From Chlorokybus atmophyticus (Eukaryota > Streptophyta > Chlorokybophyceae > Chlorokybales > Chlorokybaceae), in NCBI GenBank assembly GCA_009103225.1, contig RHPI01002262.1, positions 27,693 to 91,692 of the forward strand: a DNA stretch of 64,000 bases, in the 5' to 3' direction. The notes below the pieces were generated by a model. That model saw nothing but the letters and a program-made list of their open reading frames with translations, was not told the DNA's origin and ran no database searches. Numbering within the stretch: position 1 is the first letter of the stretch; every line of letters starts with the position of its first letter. Positions 1 to 12,200 of the stretch are shown in pieces. A program made the translations under genes and the position numbers.

Positions 1-843
1 GGGGGGGGGGGGGGGGATGCCACTTGTGCGGTGCACAAGTGGGTGTGCACACGTGCATGGAAGCGTGAAGAGTTGTGTGCATGTGCGGGCGCGTGTGCGG
101 TTGACTTTATGAGCAGCTGTTCATGCAGTCGAACAAGCAGGAGTAACGCAGCATGGCAGTCATGCTTGTCGATAAGCCATCATGCCGCAGATGAGCAGCA
201 TTAATGCTGATGCTGGGTTGCGTGCATGCCATTTGTGCGTGTTCGCTGTTTGTGCCAACGGGCGCTGCTGCTGTTGTGGGTACCGTACAGGCTGCTCGGC
301 CAGCAGCAGCAATCGCTGCTGTTGTTGCCATTGACAAGTATACTCGTTCAGCAGCAGCAGCAGCAGCTAAGCTAGGGTTGTGCGTGACCTCCCTAATAGT
401 ACCAGCAGCTGCAATCGTAACAATCACGTAACAATCACTGCACTGCCCCCGGACTGTTTCGAATCACAACAGAGCCACCAGCAACAACACCTACGGCGGC
501 AGCGGCAGCCTGCAGCAGCAAACTGCCACCACAGCTGCAAGCTCATCTGTTCACACTTGCACCAATGCCTGTGGGTGATGGAGCTGCTGCCTATAGGTGA
601 GACAGAGCTGCTACACAGCACACCCCGTGTGCTGTGTAGCAGCTCTGTACCGTACCGCTCTGCTAAGCAGCAGTGGTATACTATGTGCATGCTACGTACA
701 AAGGAATTTTGTTAAGCTCACTGAGCAGCAGCTCAATTCGTAGCGCACGTACTGTAGGACGGATGTGTATACGCTGAACTCAACTCAGCTCAGCTCAGCT
801 AGTAGCGCACGTACTGGTTTTGTGTATGAGGGATATTGCAACC
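1..843. other. low-complexity intergenic stretch
   Basis: Opens with a run of 16 G, which looks like a contig edge or microsatellite. It then holds alternating TG/CG tracts (about 20-100), CAG/CTG runs (six CAG units around 346-367) and the hairpin at 602-648. Short open frames exist on both strands but they are repeat-driven (Ala, Gln, Ser) and have no coding look. No gene is supported. Confidence 0.6.
602..648. repeat. perfect 21-bp inverted repeat (hairpin)
   Basis: Arms 602-622 and 628-648 are exact reverse complements, separated by the five bases CCCCG. The arm begins ACAGAGCTGC and ends ACAGCACA. Pairing stops at the next base on each side. No gene boundary is recognisable beside it, so its role is unknown; it may be a foldback remnant of a mobile element. 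Confidence 0.85.
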
Positions 844-2820
844 AAGAAGACGACGGGAGCCGATGAACCGGGAAGCACCCGGTGGCAGCAGAAACAGCAG
901 AAAGACTCTATGATTGTGGCACGGTCACGTGACCAGTCGCAAAACAGGATGCCCAGTGTTAGAAAGCGTGTGGAGCAGAGGTTGCAAGCTGAGCTTAGGC
1001 GAACTGCCAATGAAAAAGACGATTGGGTGGTGAAGAACTCTCTGCATGGCAAGCCAGACAGGCGTCTGTTGCCAAGTTCACAGCCCCTGCTCGTAGACTA
1101 TCCTGAAAGCCAGCGAGTGGTTCAGCCCACTGCTGGTGTATATGAGCAGACTGATGACAAGTTCCCCGGCTTCAGCGGCCAAGTGCTGAAAGGCAAGCGC
1201 ATCAGCTTTGTTGCCGATCTGCAGCAACCACAAAACATCCAGACTGTGCAGAATGCAGGCGGCATATATTGTGACCGAGACGAGAGTCCAGATTACCTCA
1301 TGGGCTCGTGTAGCTCACTTAATAACCCGCGATGCTCGCTGTGTCCCATTGTGACATTGCCTTGGCTTGAAGCGTGCTGTCGGCGGGAAGAGTTAGTTGA
1401 CCCGTACAGCTCCATTGTCTATCAGCCGCTGCCCGTCGCACTGCCATTGTCCAACATGGCCAACATCAAAGTCAGCGTGTCGGGCTTTGCAGACTCCGAG
1501 CGCTCTGCACTTCTGCAACTAACAAAAATGCTCGGTGAATGAAGAGTTGTGTCCAAAACATTGTCCAGGAAGACGACTCACCTCATTGCTGAAAAGCAAG
1601 GCACTGAGAAATGCCAGAAGGCGGCTGAGTGGGGCACTGTGGTAGTGTCATCCGCGTGGCTCTATAGTTGTGCAAAACAGGTACGCCAGTTTGTTTTGAT
1701 CTGCGTTTGGTTGTCATCCCAATGTTATCGTGATGTTGAAACCGACTCAGGGTTTAAGGCTTCAATTGTAAGTTGCGCTAAGTGGACCTACCTGCTGCGT
1801 TGTTTATCTCGCAGGGCAGGTTGCTTCCAGCAGGAGAACTTCCCTTGATGGAAGCTCCACTTCCGGCCAGTGCAGCAAACGCATCAACTGCCAATGTTCC
1901 CCAGGTGGCATTGGTGCGACGCGCTTCCCTGGTCAAGACCACCATTGTGTCAAGCGATACTGTTGAGCCGCAACCAAGTTACATCACAGGCAAAAGCGGC
2001 CTCAGGGGTTGGAAGGAGGCCGAAACCTCAGAAACGAGCAAGAGTTCAGAAAGTCACGCTCACCTGCATGCAGAGTCTTGCAGCCAGGGTGGATCCGTGG
2101 GATGCGGGTAGTTCACCATGGACTCAAGTAAGTTGTCAGTGCAGGTGTTTGAATGGACTGCTGATTGCAGTTAGTTACTGCAAGCTGAACTGCACCATAC
2201 ACAGGCATCGCAAGAGCCAGTTGCAGCTGTTGTGGATGAGCCTCCAAGTGTACAACAAGAACAAGCAGCACATACCAAAGCGCAAGAAGAGGTGGTGTTT
2301 GCCGTAGAAACGTACATGACGAGACCAGCTCTCCCTGACTCGGAGGGGATAGCGGTAGTGGAGTTTCTTGCCAAAAGTAACATTGCGGTAATGGTTTTGC
2401 CATGTGCTGAGCTTGGCTGGCACTTGCCTATATGTGACACTGAAGCCATTGTGCAGGAGCCGACACTACCAAATCAAACAGATGTCATACAATCAGTACG
2501 CCTGCAGCTTGTTGTAGGTTCTTGTGCTCATGTCCTCGTGCTTATAGCCTTGATCAGTCTCAATGCTGTGATGTGTCAAGGTTAATCGCGCCGCTGTTGG
2601 AGCACAGTCCTAACGTGGATGTTGGCAAGCGGCAGACACGCTCAGCCACCAAGCGCCAGCGCCTGTCGCTAAAGGGTGTTCGGCCAGCAGGTGCGGCAGC
2701 AAGTGTACTTGTAGTGGCAGCACAGCCAGCACTGCTGCGAACAGCACGGCTACCTTGCATAATGATTCTTTGCAGCCGTGCGTAATGAGCCAGAGTCAGC
2801 ATCTCAGTTTGCGGCTCAGG
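844..2820 (+). pseudogene. 5'-truncated broken copy of the TopBP1-like gene
   Basis: This stretch is closely similar to 11660-13674, the second half of the intact TopBP1-like gene downstream, and keeps the introns at matching places (for example the donor after AAACAG near 1680 matches 12495). It is therefore a DNA-level segmental copy, not a retrocopy. It lacks the exons for BRCT domains 1-4. Against the intact gene it carries an in-frame TGA at 1540-1542 inside the last BRCT domain, next to a six-base insertion, and a two-base net deletion near 2585-2600 that shifts the NLS-rich exon. Similarity ends near 2820 and the following sequence is unrelated. A short 5' part of 240 codons (820-1542) remains open, so a truncated product with one full BRCT domain cannot be excluded, but decay is the simpler reading. 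Confidence 0.85.
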
Positions 2821-3389
2821 TGTGTGGGCATGTTCGGACATGGTAAGGGCATACGATTTGCTAATGTTAGATTGCGCGCGCCGCGTGGGCATCAGTGGGT
2901 AGCAGTGACGCTGCGGCAAGCCCAAGCGACGGCAGGCATGGTGCTAGCCGCTGCAGCCATCCGCATCATGGGAGGCACAAGGGTAACACGACCCCGTGAA
3001 CCCAATGCTTCCTATGTAATACACTTGAATCCAATTCTTTTGTTGACATGCAGTAGTATCAATATCAATGTTGCGGCTTTTTTCCGATTTTTTCTTCTAC
3101 TGTTGTTGCTTGTAGTTGTTGTGGTCGTGTCGTGGACGACTCCATCACACGAGCGTAATGAGGCAGCCTCGTCGAGGTCGCGATTGCGTGCTAAGGTTGT
3201 GATTACGAGCTCGACCTTATCAACTGTGCACTTTTAACTGGTCATACAGATGAAAAGATCGGGCGCCGTGGTTAGACCGCTGGCTTGGACAAGCAGAGGG
3301 CCCCACATGCCGGGCAAGGCAGCAGCAAGCGGGGGTGAAAAGGGAGAGGGCGACAGTGATGGTATATCGCGATGTCGTCACTGGGTTGT

Positions 3390-3510
3390 CACTGTGGAGT
3401 TTTGTTGCAGGCTGTACAAATGACTTGAGTGCGGTTAGCTATGGCCTGACCATCCTCAGTCAATCGCGGCTGTTGTGGATGAGCCTCAAACTGTAGAACA
3501 GGACTCTCGT
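3390..3510 (+). pseudogene. third, more diverged TopBP1-like fragment
   Basis: The stretch around 3398-3425 and 3465-3500 resembles the intron-exon junction region at 12965-13075 of the intact TopBP1-like gene and 2140-2265 of the broken copy. A recognisable piece is TTGTGGATGAGCCTCAA followed by TGTAGAACA. It is shorter and more decayed than the copy just upstream, so it probably came from an earlier or separate duplication. The rest of 2821-4078 has no supportable gene: it holds only short open frames, poly-T/pyrimidine stretches near 3080-3110 and CA-rich sequence at 3660-3760. Confidence 0.55.
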
Positions 3511-4078
3511 CTTGACTCCAGCATGTTACATGTTGCAGCTCTACCGAACCCATGCTATGATGCAAGTGGTGTTGGCCGTGAGATATTGCATCCACTACCT
3601 TTGATAACGTCCTTCGCAGTTGCATGAGAAGACCCTACATGTGCGGGTGTAGTTACAGTGTCCATGTGCACTAGCATACCGGCACACACCCCACAGTCAT
3701 GTCATCACACTACACCCACACCACTCGCGCATGACACCACACGCAGCCGACCACCACACCCTCTTGCATCACTTGCCTGTGTGGCATCACGCGCCCACAC
3801 CGTCATTGTGGGCTGCCTACCCGACCCTGGTTGCATGGGACTGACTGGAACAGATTATGCAAGAAAATGCAGTTCTTGCCCACAACAACTATCATCACAA
3901 TCAAGTCGAAGCAAACGGAAAGCCGATGAACAAAAGACAGCATAGATGTGCTGCAGTTCCATGATGCGTACAGCTGCACTACCCGCATGACAAACATGTG
4001 CCACGCAACAGCAACATTGCTTGGCAAGGAACAACGGCGTAGGTACATTGAAACAGTCTCAACCAGCAACTAGCAATC

Positions 4079-7000
4079 CTACCCCTTGTTGTGCCGCCTT
4101 CTCTTCTCGCTCGGTGTCTGTGCGACTGGCTCAACCAAGCTATGTTTTATGAAACTAATGCAATGGCTGTAAAATTCATCATGCAGCTCATGCGGTATCA
4201 CCTGCACTTCGGGTGGCAACTCAGCCGAGACAACCTGCTGAGGCATTGTATGATCGGTGATGAGCAGCATGCGAGTGTTTCCTGTTTGCGAGGCTGGCAG
4301 CAAGCAGCACTCTTTCCATTCGTGCTGCACTTCATCAAGCCGAATTGCCCTTGGCGTCTGGCGCTGTTTCGATTGTATGTAGAGCACGAAGACCGAATGC
4401 TCTGCTCCCACGTTCCCTTCAACAGGTCTGCGCAAGATCAACCAGCTGTCTGGAGCCGGGTCATTACCGGTGCCAACAAACGCCCATGCACCGTGTTGGT
4501 TCACTCGCTCAATTTGCTGCTGGAGTAAGTCGGGGTTTAGTTGCCGCTCTGCTCGGTGGACCACATAACCTCTGTCCGGTACCATGATTGTCACATTCGC
4601 CTCCTTGGATACCTTGACGCGGCCGAGAAGTTCACCCAAGAGCACTGTTTCTCTCCCCATCACGTGGCGAAACAGAAAGAGCTTCACAACCATGCGCTGA
4701 CAATCTGAGATTTCCTGGGACCACCAGTCCACGGATTGCTGAACTAGAAGACTGACAAAGGGCAAGGTTGTTGTCTTCACACGCATGGCGGTTGCTGCAG
4801 CAACGAGCAGAAGGGGAGGGATGTTGATCAGCAATCCAACAGTAGAGTCGGGGTCTGGGCTCTCAACGCAAGCCGCCTGTTGCGGAGCGGAGCTTTTCTC
4901 AGGGCTAGAATCAATGTCTAGACTCACATTGCTTGCTGGATCAGCGTTTGCCTCTGTCAGTGTTCAATTGTCAAAACACACATCAGCATGCACAAGACAA
5001 GTGCAGTCATGCAGACTACACGCAACCGATTCAAGTCTGCACCGCACTTACAACACCAACTCTTAGAATATCATACCTGCATAGGCGCCGACATACCAAA
5101 GCCCGTCGTTCTCCAACTCCTGCCAAGTAACCTTCCAACCCTTGCAAACAGTGTGACCCCTCCGAACTTGCACTTGTAGCACGGAATGGGCCACAAGCGC
5201 ACTCAGCAGCTCTGATTTGTCGCCCGACAACCAAGAGTCCCACTTGCTGTGTGCTGCTACTTGGAGCGCAAGGCTATTCACCACTTCAACCTTGTTGAAT
5301 GTTCCATCTAACCAGGCACCAGCTGAAGGACCTGCAATCGGTATCATGTGCATTGAGTACCTCACCTACTGAGAGTGCATCCCACTAAGCAAAAGCAATG
5401 TTGCGTTTGCATTGCTCACCTACAAGCAACACCTCTTCGCGCATGACGAAAGCGCTACCAGAGAGAGCACAAAGTGCATATGAGAGCAGCCGAGGATTGC
5501 CCCCCAGCCATTCCAGTATATTGCTGATGGCAAGAAGGCCGTTAGAAGTAGGAACGGCCATTCCCGGCAGGCGCTGAACAATGTCCTTCACTATGTCAGT
5601 CATTTGCTGGAGCGTGAGCGCTGGCAGACGCAAATCCCTCACACTGCTCTTTCTGCTGGCAGTGGCCGCCAAACTGCTTGCGGACGCACATGTACTTGCT
5701 GTAACAATCACCGGCATGCAGCATAGCCCATCCGCCTCTTGCCGCACAGCAGCCCGCAAACTAACAAACTCAGATATCATGTTCTGTAGCCAAGTAGCTT
5801 TGCTGGAGCTGCTATCGGAAGGTACTGCATTCGCCTGCTTGAGACGAGACAAGGTCAGCGACAAATGTACAACTCATGGCACAATGCACTCATGCTCCAC
5901 GCCATGCGTACATGCAGGCCCGCTATGAGACTTCACGAGCATTGTCACGAGTGACTAACCTCATCGATAGCAAGAACAGCCAGCCAAGGCGTGCCCTCTG
6001 AAATCCCAGCTGTCGTTTGCCAAAATTGCAGTACGGCTCTAGCCGTCAAAGTGCGTTTCAGAGCAGGCTCGTGTGCTGCTAGGGCGCTCACGAAAGACTG
6101 GTAGTCAGGCCATGTGTTGGACTCCCGCACAGAAGCATAGAGCATGCGAAGCGCAAGCATGGACAGCCAGCCATCATCAGCACGCTCCACGTTGAGACCT
6201 GCCAGGCCATGCTGCGTGTTAAGAGAGACTGTGGGTAGGGCTCAGACAATGCAATATAAGAAGCGGCACCAATGCAGCCAGCTAGACAACACCAGCCGCA
6301 TGCAGGTGCAGAAATAGATGTGTATGCATGCGCGTGTGTACCTTCAAGCGACAAGTCCAGGTAAAACACCATCATGCGGTTTGTGGACAAAGACGTCTCA
6401 ATTCGCTGCAGCAGATGCGCACTGTCCGGCTTCTTACACAGTTGGTCTCTTTCAGTGTTGAGCGCTATGTCCGAAACTCTCTGCCAAACCTCCTTCAGTG
6501 CGGTGCTCTGCACAAGAAGCATGCAAGCATGCTCAGTCAGTATGAACAAACCATCCGCAACCACATCAGCACAAAGAAGACTGAGAATCGTCAGCTCTAC
6601 ATGCAACAGTTGACGACAAGCATTGTGGATGCGGCTAACCTTGCCCATGCCAGGAGCTGAGACAAGCCTCAGCAACTGCACTGTTTGGCGAAACAGTGCT
6701 TCGTCCCCCGGTTTTTTGAACTTCATGAACTCTTTGTTCAGCCGAACAAGCGCGCTCAGCATCTGCATGGCCAGATTGTCGTATGCCTCAAGGTGAAAGT
6801 AGCTTCCCAACTCGGACACCGTTTCATCGGTAACCGCAATGCTGGGCATGACGCGCCGCTGTCGGACTTCAAAGGCAGGGCCGTTTAGCTGAAACTTGGA
6901 CCTCAAAAGGTCGGCCAGACACGTCCCAATGGATGTCGCTGGCATAGACGCGGGCCTAGCTCCTGCACGCATGCAGTAACAAACAACATTGACGCATTGT

Positions 7001-7473
7001 TACAGATACCAACATCTGCCTCGTAAGCAAGTACACAAATCCCCAAGTGAGCCGCTGCTGCACAACCTCGTTCTGATGCTTAGAGAGGTGCTGAGCAGCA
7101 GCATACTTGCAACGAACAGACAAGCACGCACACTGATACGGCTTGGTCCCAACACAAGAGCCGCTGTACCCACACTTGAGCTGTGTACAGTGCAATTGGA
7201 AGCACTATTGTTGGATGATAAACGACCTGACCAGTTAGTCGCGACATACGATCACGAAGAAGGAGAGCTGATAGCCGATCGACGATGGCGGTGTCATTGC
7301 CAAAGAAGTACCGACCCACGTGCTCCTTGCCATGATTGCGGTCATACTCCAGCAGCAGCACCTCAATGTCGGACCAGTCATCTCGAGTCAGCGATACGCC
7401 CTGAGCCCGCTCTCCCTCTCGTGCTTGCAATTCTTGGAGGTCCTGCAACTTCTCTTGCCAGGTGCCGGCCATG
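4079..7473 (-). CDS. Crinkler/RHS-type P-loop ATPase with C-terminal nuclease-like domain
   Basis: Five exons join in frame: 6962-6342, 6198-5960, 5834-5420, 5331-5077 and 4953-4079 (stop). The first carries a P-loop, SAPGMGKVS near 6640-6660. The second ends on a Walker B-like strand, VLAIDE (5960-5977), after LDLSLEG. The third has an LxxLPALTLQQ and NPRLLSYAL pattern like the lid region of STAND/Crinkler ATPases. The last exon holds GAWAFVGTGN, then VFVLYIQSKQ, the QxK strand of restriction-endonuclease-fold domains in Crinkler and trypanosome RHS proteins. This ATPase-plus-nuclease layout defines that protein class; such proteins are known as host- or nucleus-directed effectors and as transposon-linked proteins. 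The P-loop is unusual in having V before S after the lysine. N-terminal exon(s) lie upstream; a likely one starts at the ATG at 7473 (MAGTWQEKLQ...), but its join to 6962 is not resolved. No signal peptide was found. Class assignment is by motif order, not by search. Confidence 0.65.
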
Positions 7474-9237
7474 TTGCCTTGTCGCCCCCAACCAAATCGC
7501 TCCAAACCCAGCTACAAGCAGCCTATGCGACGACAAATGTCAACAAGTTGGCCTATATGAGGGCGGGCCGCTGCTTAGTTGAGAAAGCGACAATTGCACG
7601 CATGCAAGAGAGTGTGTGTGTGTGTGTGCGCATCAGCAATAATGTCAAGCTCTTTGCAGAAACGCTGATGATGTATATTACATGGGCACGGATAGCAAGT
7701 CAATCTAGCAATATCGCCCAGCACTGTGTCGGGAGCGCTGAAGAAATGCCCCACTCACCTCCGCAAGCGCCAAGCGCATGAAGAAGCCCAACTTCTGCTC
7801 GATGCCCGACGACGCCTACCACGCGGCCATCACCACACCACCAGCCCCGCTTTGCGCCTCTCCTTCCCAATTCCCTCCTCCCCACCTTCCCTCCGCCTGG
7901 CTCCTCCTCCGCCGCCTTTGGCGTCTGCAGATGCACTGCATGACACTGTGTTTTGTTTGATGTCGAGACCAGAGGCTAAGCTAGAGGTCGTGATAACTTG
8001 TAACTTTGAACACGTGTGTTGTGTCTTGCCGTGTGTTATTCATGTATTGTATGAGATTTGTACGAGAGTCGTGAGCTCAGCACAGAGCGGTAGTACTTGT
8101 TATTCTTGACGACAAGCCTTGACCCAGCAACGGACTTATGCTCGACTCAGTTGCTGAAATCTGATGATATGCGATGTATGGCATAGTAAAAGAGTTGATG
8201 CACACGCAACACCAGGCACTGCATGCTAGTAAGCACACCTCACCGGACCAAACTCACCCACTTGAGACCAGCGGCGGCCGCACAACAACACCAACACAGA
8301 CAGATGAAGTTAATACCTCAGCGCCTTGTGCAAGGCTGTGCTTGGAAACGAGGCCGTCAGACAGAGGTGGAGTGATGGCAGCGGCGGCAGCTGGCTGTGC
8401 TTGTCACCGCGCAGGAGGCTGCGGGGATGGTTCAATGCTCTCTACTATCACTGGCGGAAGCGGGGGTCGAACACCCCTTCAAAAAAGGAAACCGCCTGAA
8501 CCTGACCTAGCAGCCCACCACGGGGTGTTAACAGAACAGGCATATGTGCAATGTGCGAACACACCAGGCGATGGCACATGCAGTCTGCACTCGTGCGTGA
8601 GTAGTGTTGAATCCGGTAGACACAATACATACCAACGCGCACACATACACGCATGTGCATACCAACGTGCACACACAAGTATGCCTTGGTCATAGCCATG
8701 CCATGCCTTACGACTAACAACAATCACAACCAATGAGCGATGCACTCGGCCCATGCAACATGAATGTTATGCACATCCCGCGCACTAGCACGAATAGCAT
8801 GCACAAGCAAACAACGACGGCCTGACACACACTCCGACCATCCTGCACATTCGGAGTCCACTGATGATCGAAGGTAAAGTTTGGCAGCGTCAGGCCGCAA
8901 CCGCTGGCAGGGCGCACAGACCAACAATGCATGTGTGCACCGGTGGTGGTGTAAAGCACCAGCATAAAGTGCAGCGTTCAAGTCACTTCATGGAGGTCAG
9001 CAACTAGCAAGCACATCTCCGCTCAACCCAGACAGTCGGCATACCTGCACGGCGTGATTGCTCAGTCACTGCGTGGTGTGTACACACAGTCGGGCAGAGA
9101 ATGGCAAGAGGTCAGATTGATGAGGATGACGGGACGTTGACGAGCAAGTCAGCAGCCACACCTTTCCACCGCCACCGCCACCGCCGCCTCAGTCAAGCCC
9201 CCATTTCCCGCCCAAACAGCTTGGGTATGCTGTAAAC
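7474..9237. other. gene-poor stretch between divergent genes
   Basis: Lies between the start of the Crinkler/RHS-like gene (-) and the TopBP1-like gene (+). A minus-strand open frame at 7936-7759 ends in a good donor (GAG then GTGAGTGG) and could be a 5' exon of the minus gene, but its reading phase does not join the next candidate exon cleanly. TG repeats sit at 7613-7628 and CA/CG alternating tracts at 8620-8690. Nothing else is supportable. Confidence 0.4.
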
Positions 9238-12200
9238 ATGGGGACCGCTGCGGCGGCGGCGGCGGCGGCGGCGGCGTTCAGGGGCCAGCGGGTATGGATC
9301 TCGTCGTCCATGCAGCCCGACCACGCCGCCCGGCTGCAGAAGCTGCTGGCGGATGGCGGCGCCACCGTGCTGGTCGGAGGCACGGCTGGAGCAACCCGCA
9401 CGGACTACGTCGTGCTGGACGCCTTTCATGGGGTAATTGTCGTTACCACAATTGAATTATACACACGCTCAGCAGCCTTTTACCAGGCAAGTACGCTTAG
9501 GGTCGGTTTGGTATACTCTTTTACTTGCTGCTCACAAGAACCATTGCTGCCCACCATGCAGGAAGAATTCAACGAACTGAGCGGCAGGCACTGTCAGATC
9601 ATAGGTAATGCAAGTGCAAATGTACTGCAAGTCCCCCATGCCACGTGCGAGTGATATGTGGTCAACAATTGTTAGTGTTGTTGGTTGACGTTGTGTGCGT
9701 GGCTGTGTGTGTCTGCCACCAGGGCCTGTGTGTGTGGAGCAGTGTGCCAGGAGCGGCAAAGCACTGCCCAGATTGCAGCATGGAACTTCGATCTGTTGCC
9801 GTGGTCTGGAAGGCATTGTCGTCACGGGCACGGGGCTAGAGAAGAAAGAAGAGGTGTGTTCTTTATCCTGTTTCCTGCCAGGATGCAATGTTGCAAGCAA
9901 AGGCAGCATGCACGCAGTATGCAGAGCAGCATGGGGTAAGTGCAGTTGCATGCATGAAAAGCAATGGGTGCGATGGCCGAGTACTGTGTTCAGGAGAAAA
10001 TAAAGATGAAGGTGGAACGCATGAGTGGAGTGTACAAACACATTCGTGATGCGAGTCTCAGTAAGGCGGACATTGAAGGTGTGCATTACTTGGTCGGCAC
10101 GGTGCCATTCGCTGTTGGCGAAAAGTCCAAGTACTGGGTACGACAATCGCATGTCTGCTTGCACGAATACAACCACATTTTTGCTGAAGTGAGCCAGCTT
10201 GTCACTGACATTACTACTTACTTCAGTGGGCGCAACAGCTTGGAAAACACATCGTGAGTCCAGACTGGGTGCATAGAAGTTGGGACAGGCATTGCACAGA
10301 CGACTGGCAGCAAAACGAAGTCAAGCCTTTCACAGGCATGATCTTATGCGTGACTGGTCCCGACATACAAGGAGGTGTGCTGTTTATTGCGCTTGCACTG
10401 TTTATAGTATTTGGTAAGATGAACACAGTGCGCTTTCTCAATGTTAGAGAGTTGTGACATGCCATATATGGTTGCAGAGGAAAGGAAACGCATACGCCAG
10501 CTCACAGAGCAGCATGGAGGGTGCTACTTAGCTGACCTGCAGACTACCTGCACACATCTCATCGCTACAATATCCTCTATGCGGGCTGCTACTCGCGTGC
10601 TCAAGTGTGGTTCTGCAGAGTTGTGTTCATGTGAACAGCCTCTTGATATTAAAGGTCATTTGCAAGCCTCCGCACTTAACTCACTCCCACAGCACGGACA
10701 GCGTCAAGTATGCTCAAGCGCTCAAGCGTGGTATCCATGTGGTAAGTCTTCGCTGGTTCTACAACTGTGTGGAGCAGAAAGGTGAGTACGACTCACAGCA
10801 AATGTCTCGAACATTTGTTCATTAGATGCACTCTCATGCATTCTTATGCAACATCTGTTGCAGCCCGGCTTGAGGAAGCCAAGTATCCTGTTTCGCAACC
10901 AACAATGCAGCTGCAGAGTCTGGCCCCATCCCTCTCTGGAAGCATGACGCTAAGTGCAGCTGTGAACATCCAGACACCTGCTGTGCAAAGCAACTCGAAG
11001 GAGCCGCAATGTGTACCAATGGAGCGTACAACCACTGCGAATGCTCTGTCTGAAGATGATGACAGTCTATACTTGGCCAGGTAGCAGCTGGTCCTCAATG
11101 TGTTGCTGGCCATTGCTTTGGGTTGTACAAGTCCACTAAGCTTCTCATGTTCGCGCAGCTGTCGCATATTCTTGGCAGGCTTTGATGGTGACAGTCTGAG
11201 ATATATGGTGAAGTTGGTGCGTCAAGGTGGGGGCACTCGCTACGCAGAGTACAACCCAACAATAACACACGTGGTCGTTGGGAAGGCAGATAGCAGGTGT
11301 GTTTCTCTTGCTGCAATCAGTTTATTGCTTCCTGTGTTGAGTTTGCATTGCACAGTGAACTCAAGACTCTGCGTGCCAAAGCTTCAACAGCTACACCACA
11401 CTTCGTCAGAGCTGCTTGGCTGGAGCAGTGTGTACAGTTACAGATGCAGTTGAGCGAGCTCCCGTACAACTTGTCACAAGCTGAGCTATTTGGTGGGTGG
11501 ACTCAATTGGTATTGTTATTGGAGGTTACAGTTGCTTACATTTACTTAACATTAGCACCGTTGCATGGCATCTTTGAGGCATTTATGCAAAGGCTGTTTG
11601 TTTAGGGCCTCTCCAGCAACCGCAGCACAGGCAACAAGCCGCTTCAAGAGTAACCGCACTATTTGAAGACGATGGGAGTCCTGATGACCCAGGAAGCACC
11701 CGGTGGCAGCAGAAACAGCAGAAAGACTCTATGATTGTGGCACCGTCACGTGACCAGTCGCAAAACAGGATGGCCAGTGTTAGAGAGCGTGTGGAACAGA
11801 GGTTGCAAGCTGAGCTTAGGCGAACTGCCAGTGAAAAAGACGATTGGGTGGTGAAGAACTCTCTGCATGGCAAGCCAGACAGGCGTCTGTTGCCAAGTTC
11901 ACAGTCCCTGCTCATAGACTATCCTGAAAGCCAGCGAGTGGTTCAGCCCACTGCTGGTGTATATGAGCAGACTGATGACAAGTTCCCCGGCCTCAGCGGC
12001 CAAGTGCTGAAAGGCAAGCGCATCAGCTTTGTTGCCGATCTGCAGCAACCACAAAACATCCAGACTGTGCAGAATGCAGGCGGCGTTCTTTGTGACCGAG
12101 ACGAGAGTCCAGACTACCTCATTGGCTCGTGTAGCTCACTCAACAACCCGCGATGCTCTCTGTGTCCGATTGTCACATTGGCTTGGCTTGAAGCGTGCTG

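Noticed and set aside
1-100. Possible telomere or subtelomere from the G run at the window start
   Set aside because: A plain G homopolymer is not a telomeric repeat, and the window edge may be arbitrary.
8174-8695. Open frame with GDGTCSLHS, reminiscent of the OTU protease motif
   Set aside because: Only one motif, no following His block, repeat-rich surroundings and no splice partners; taken as chance.
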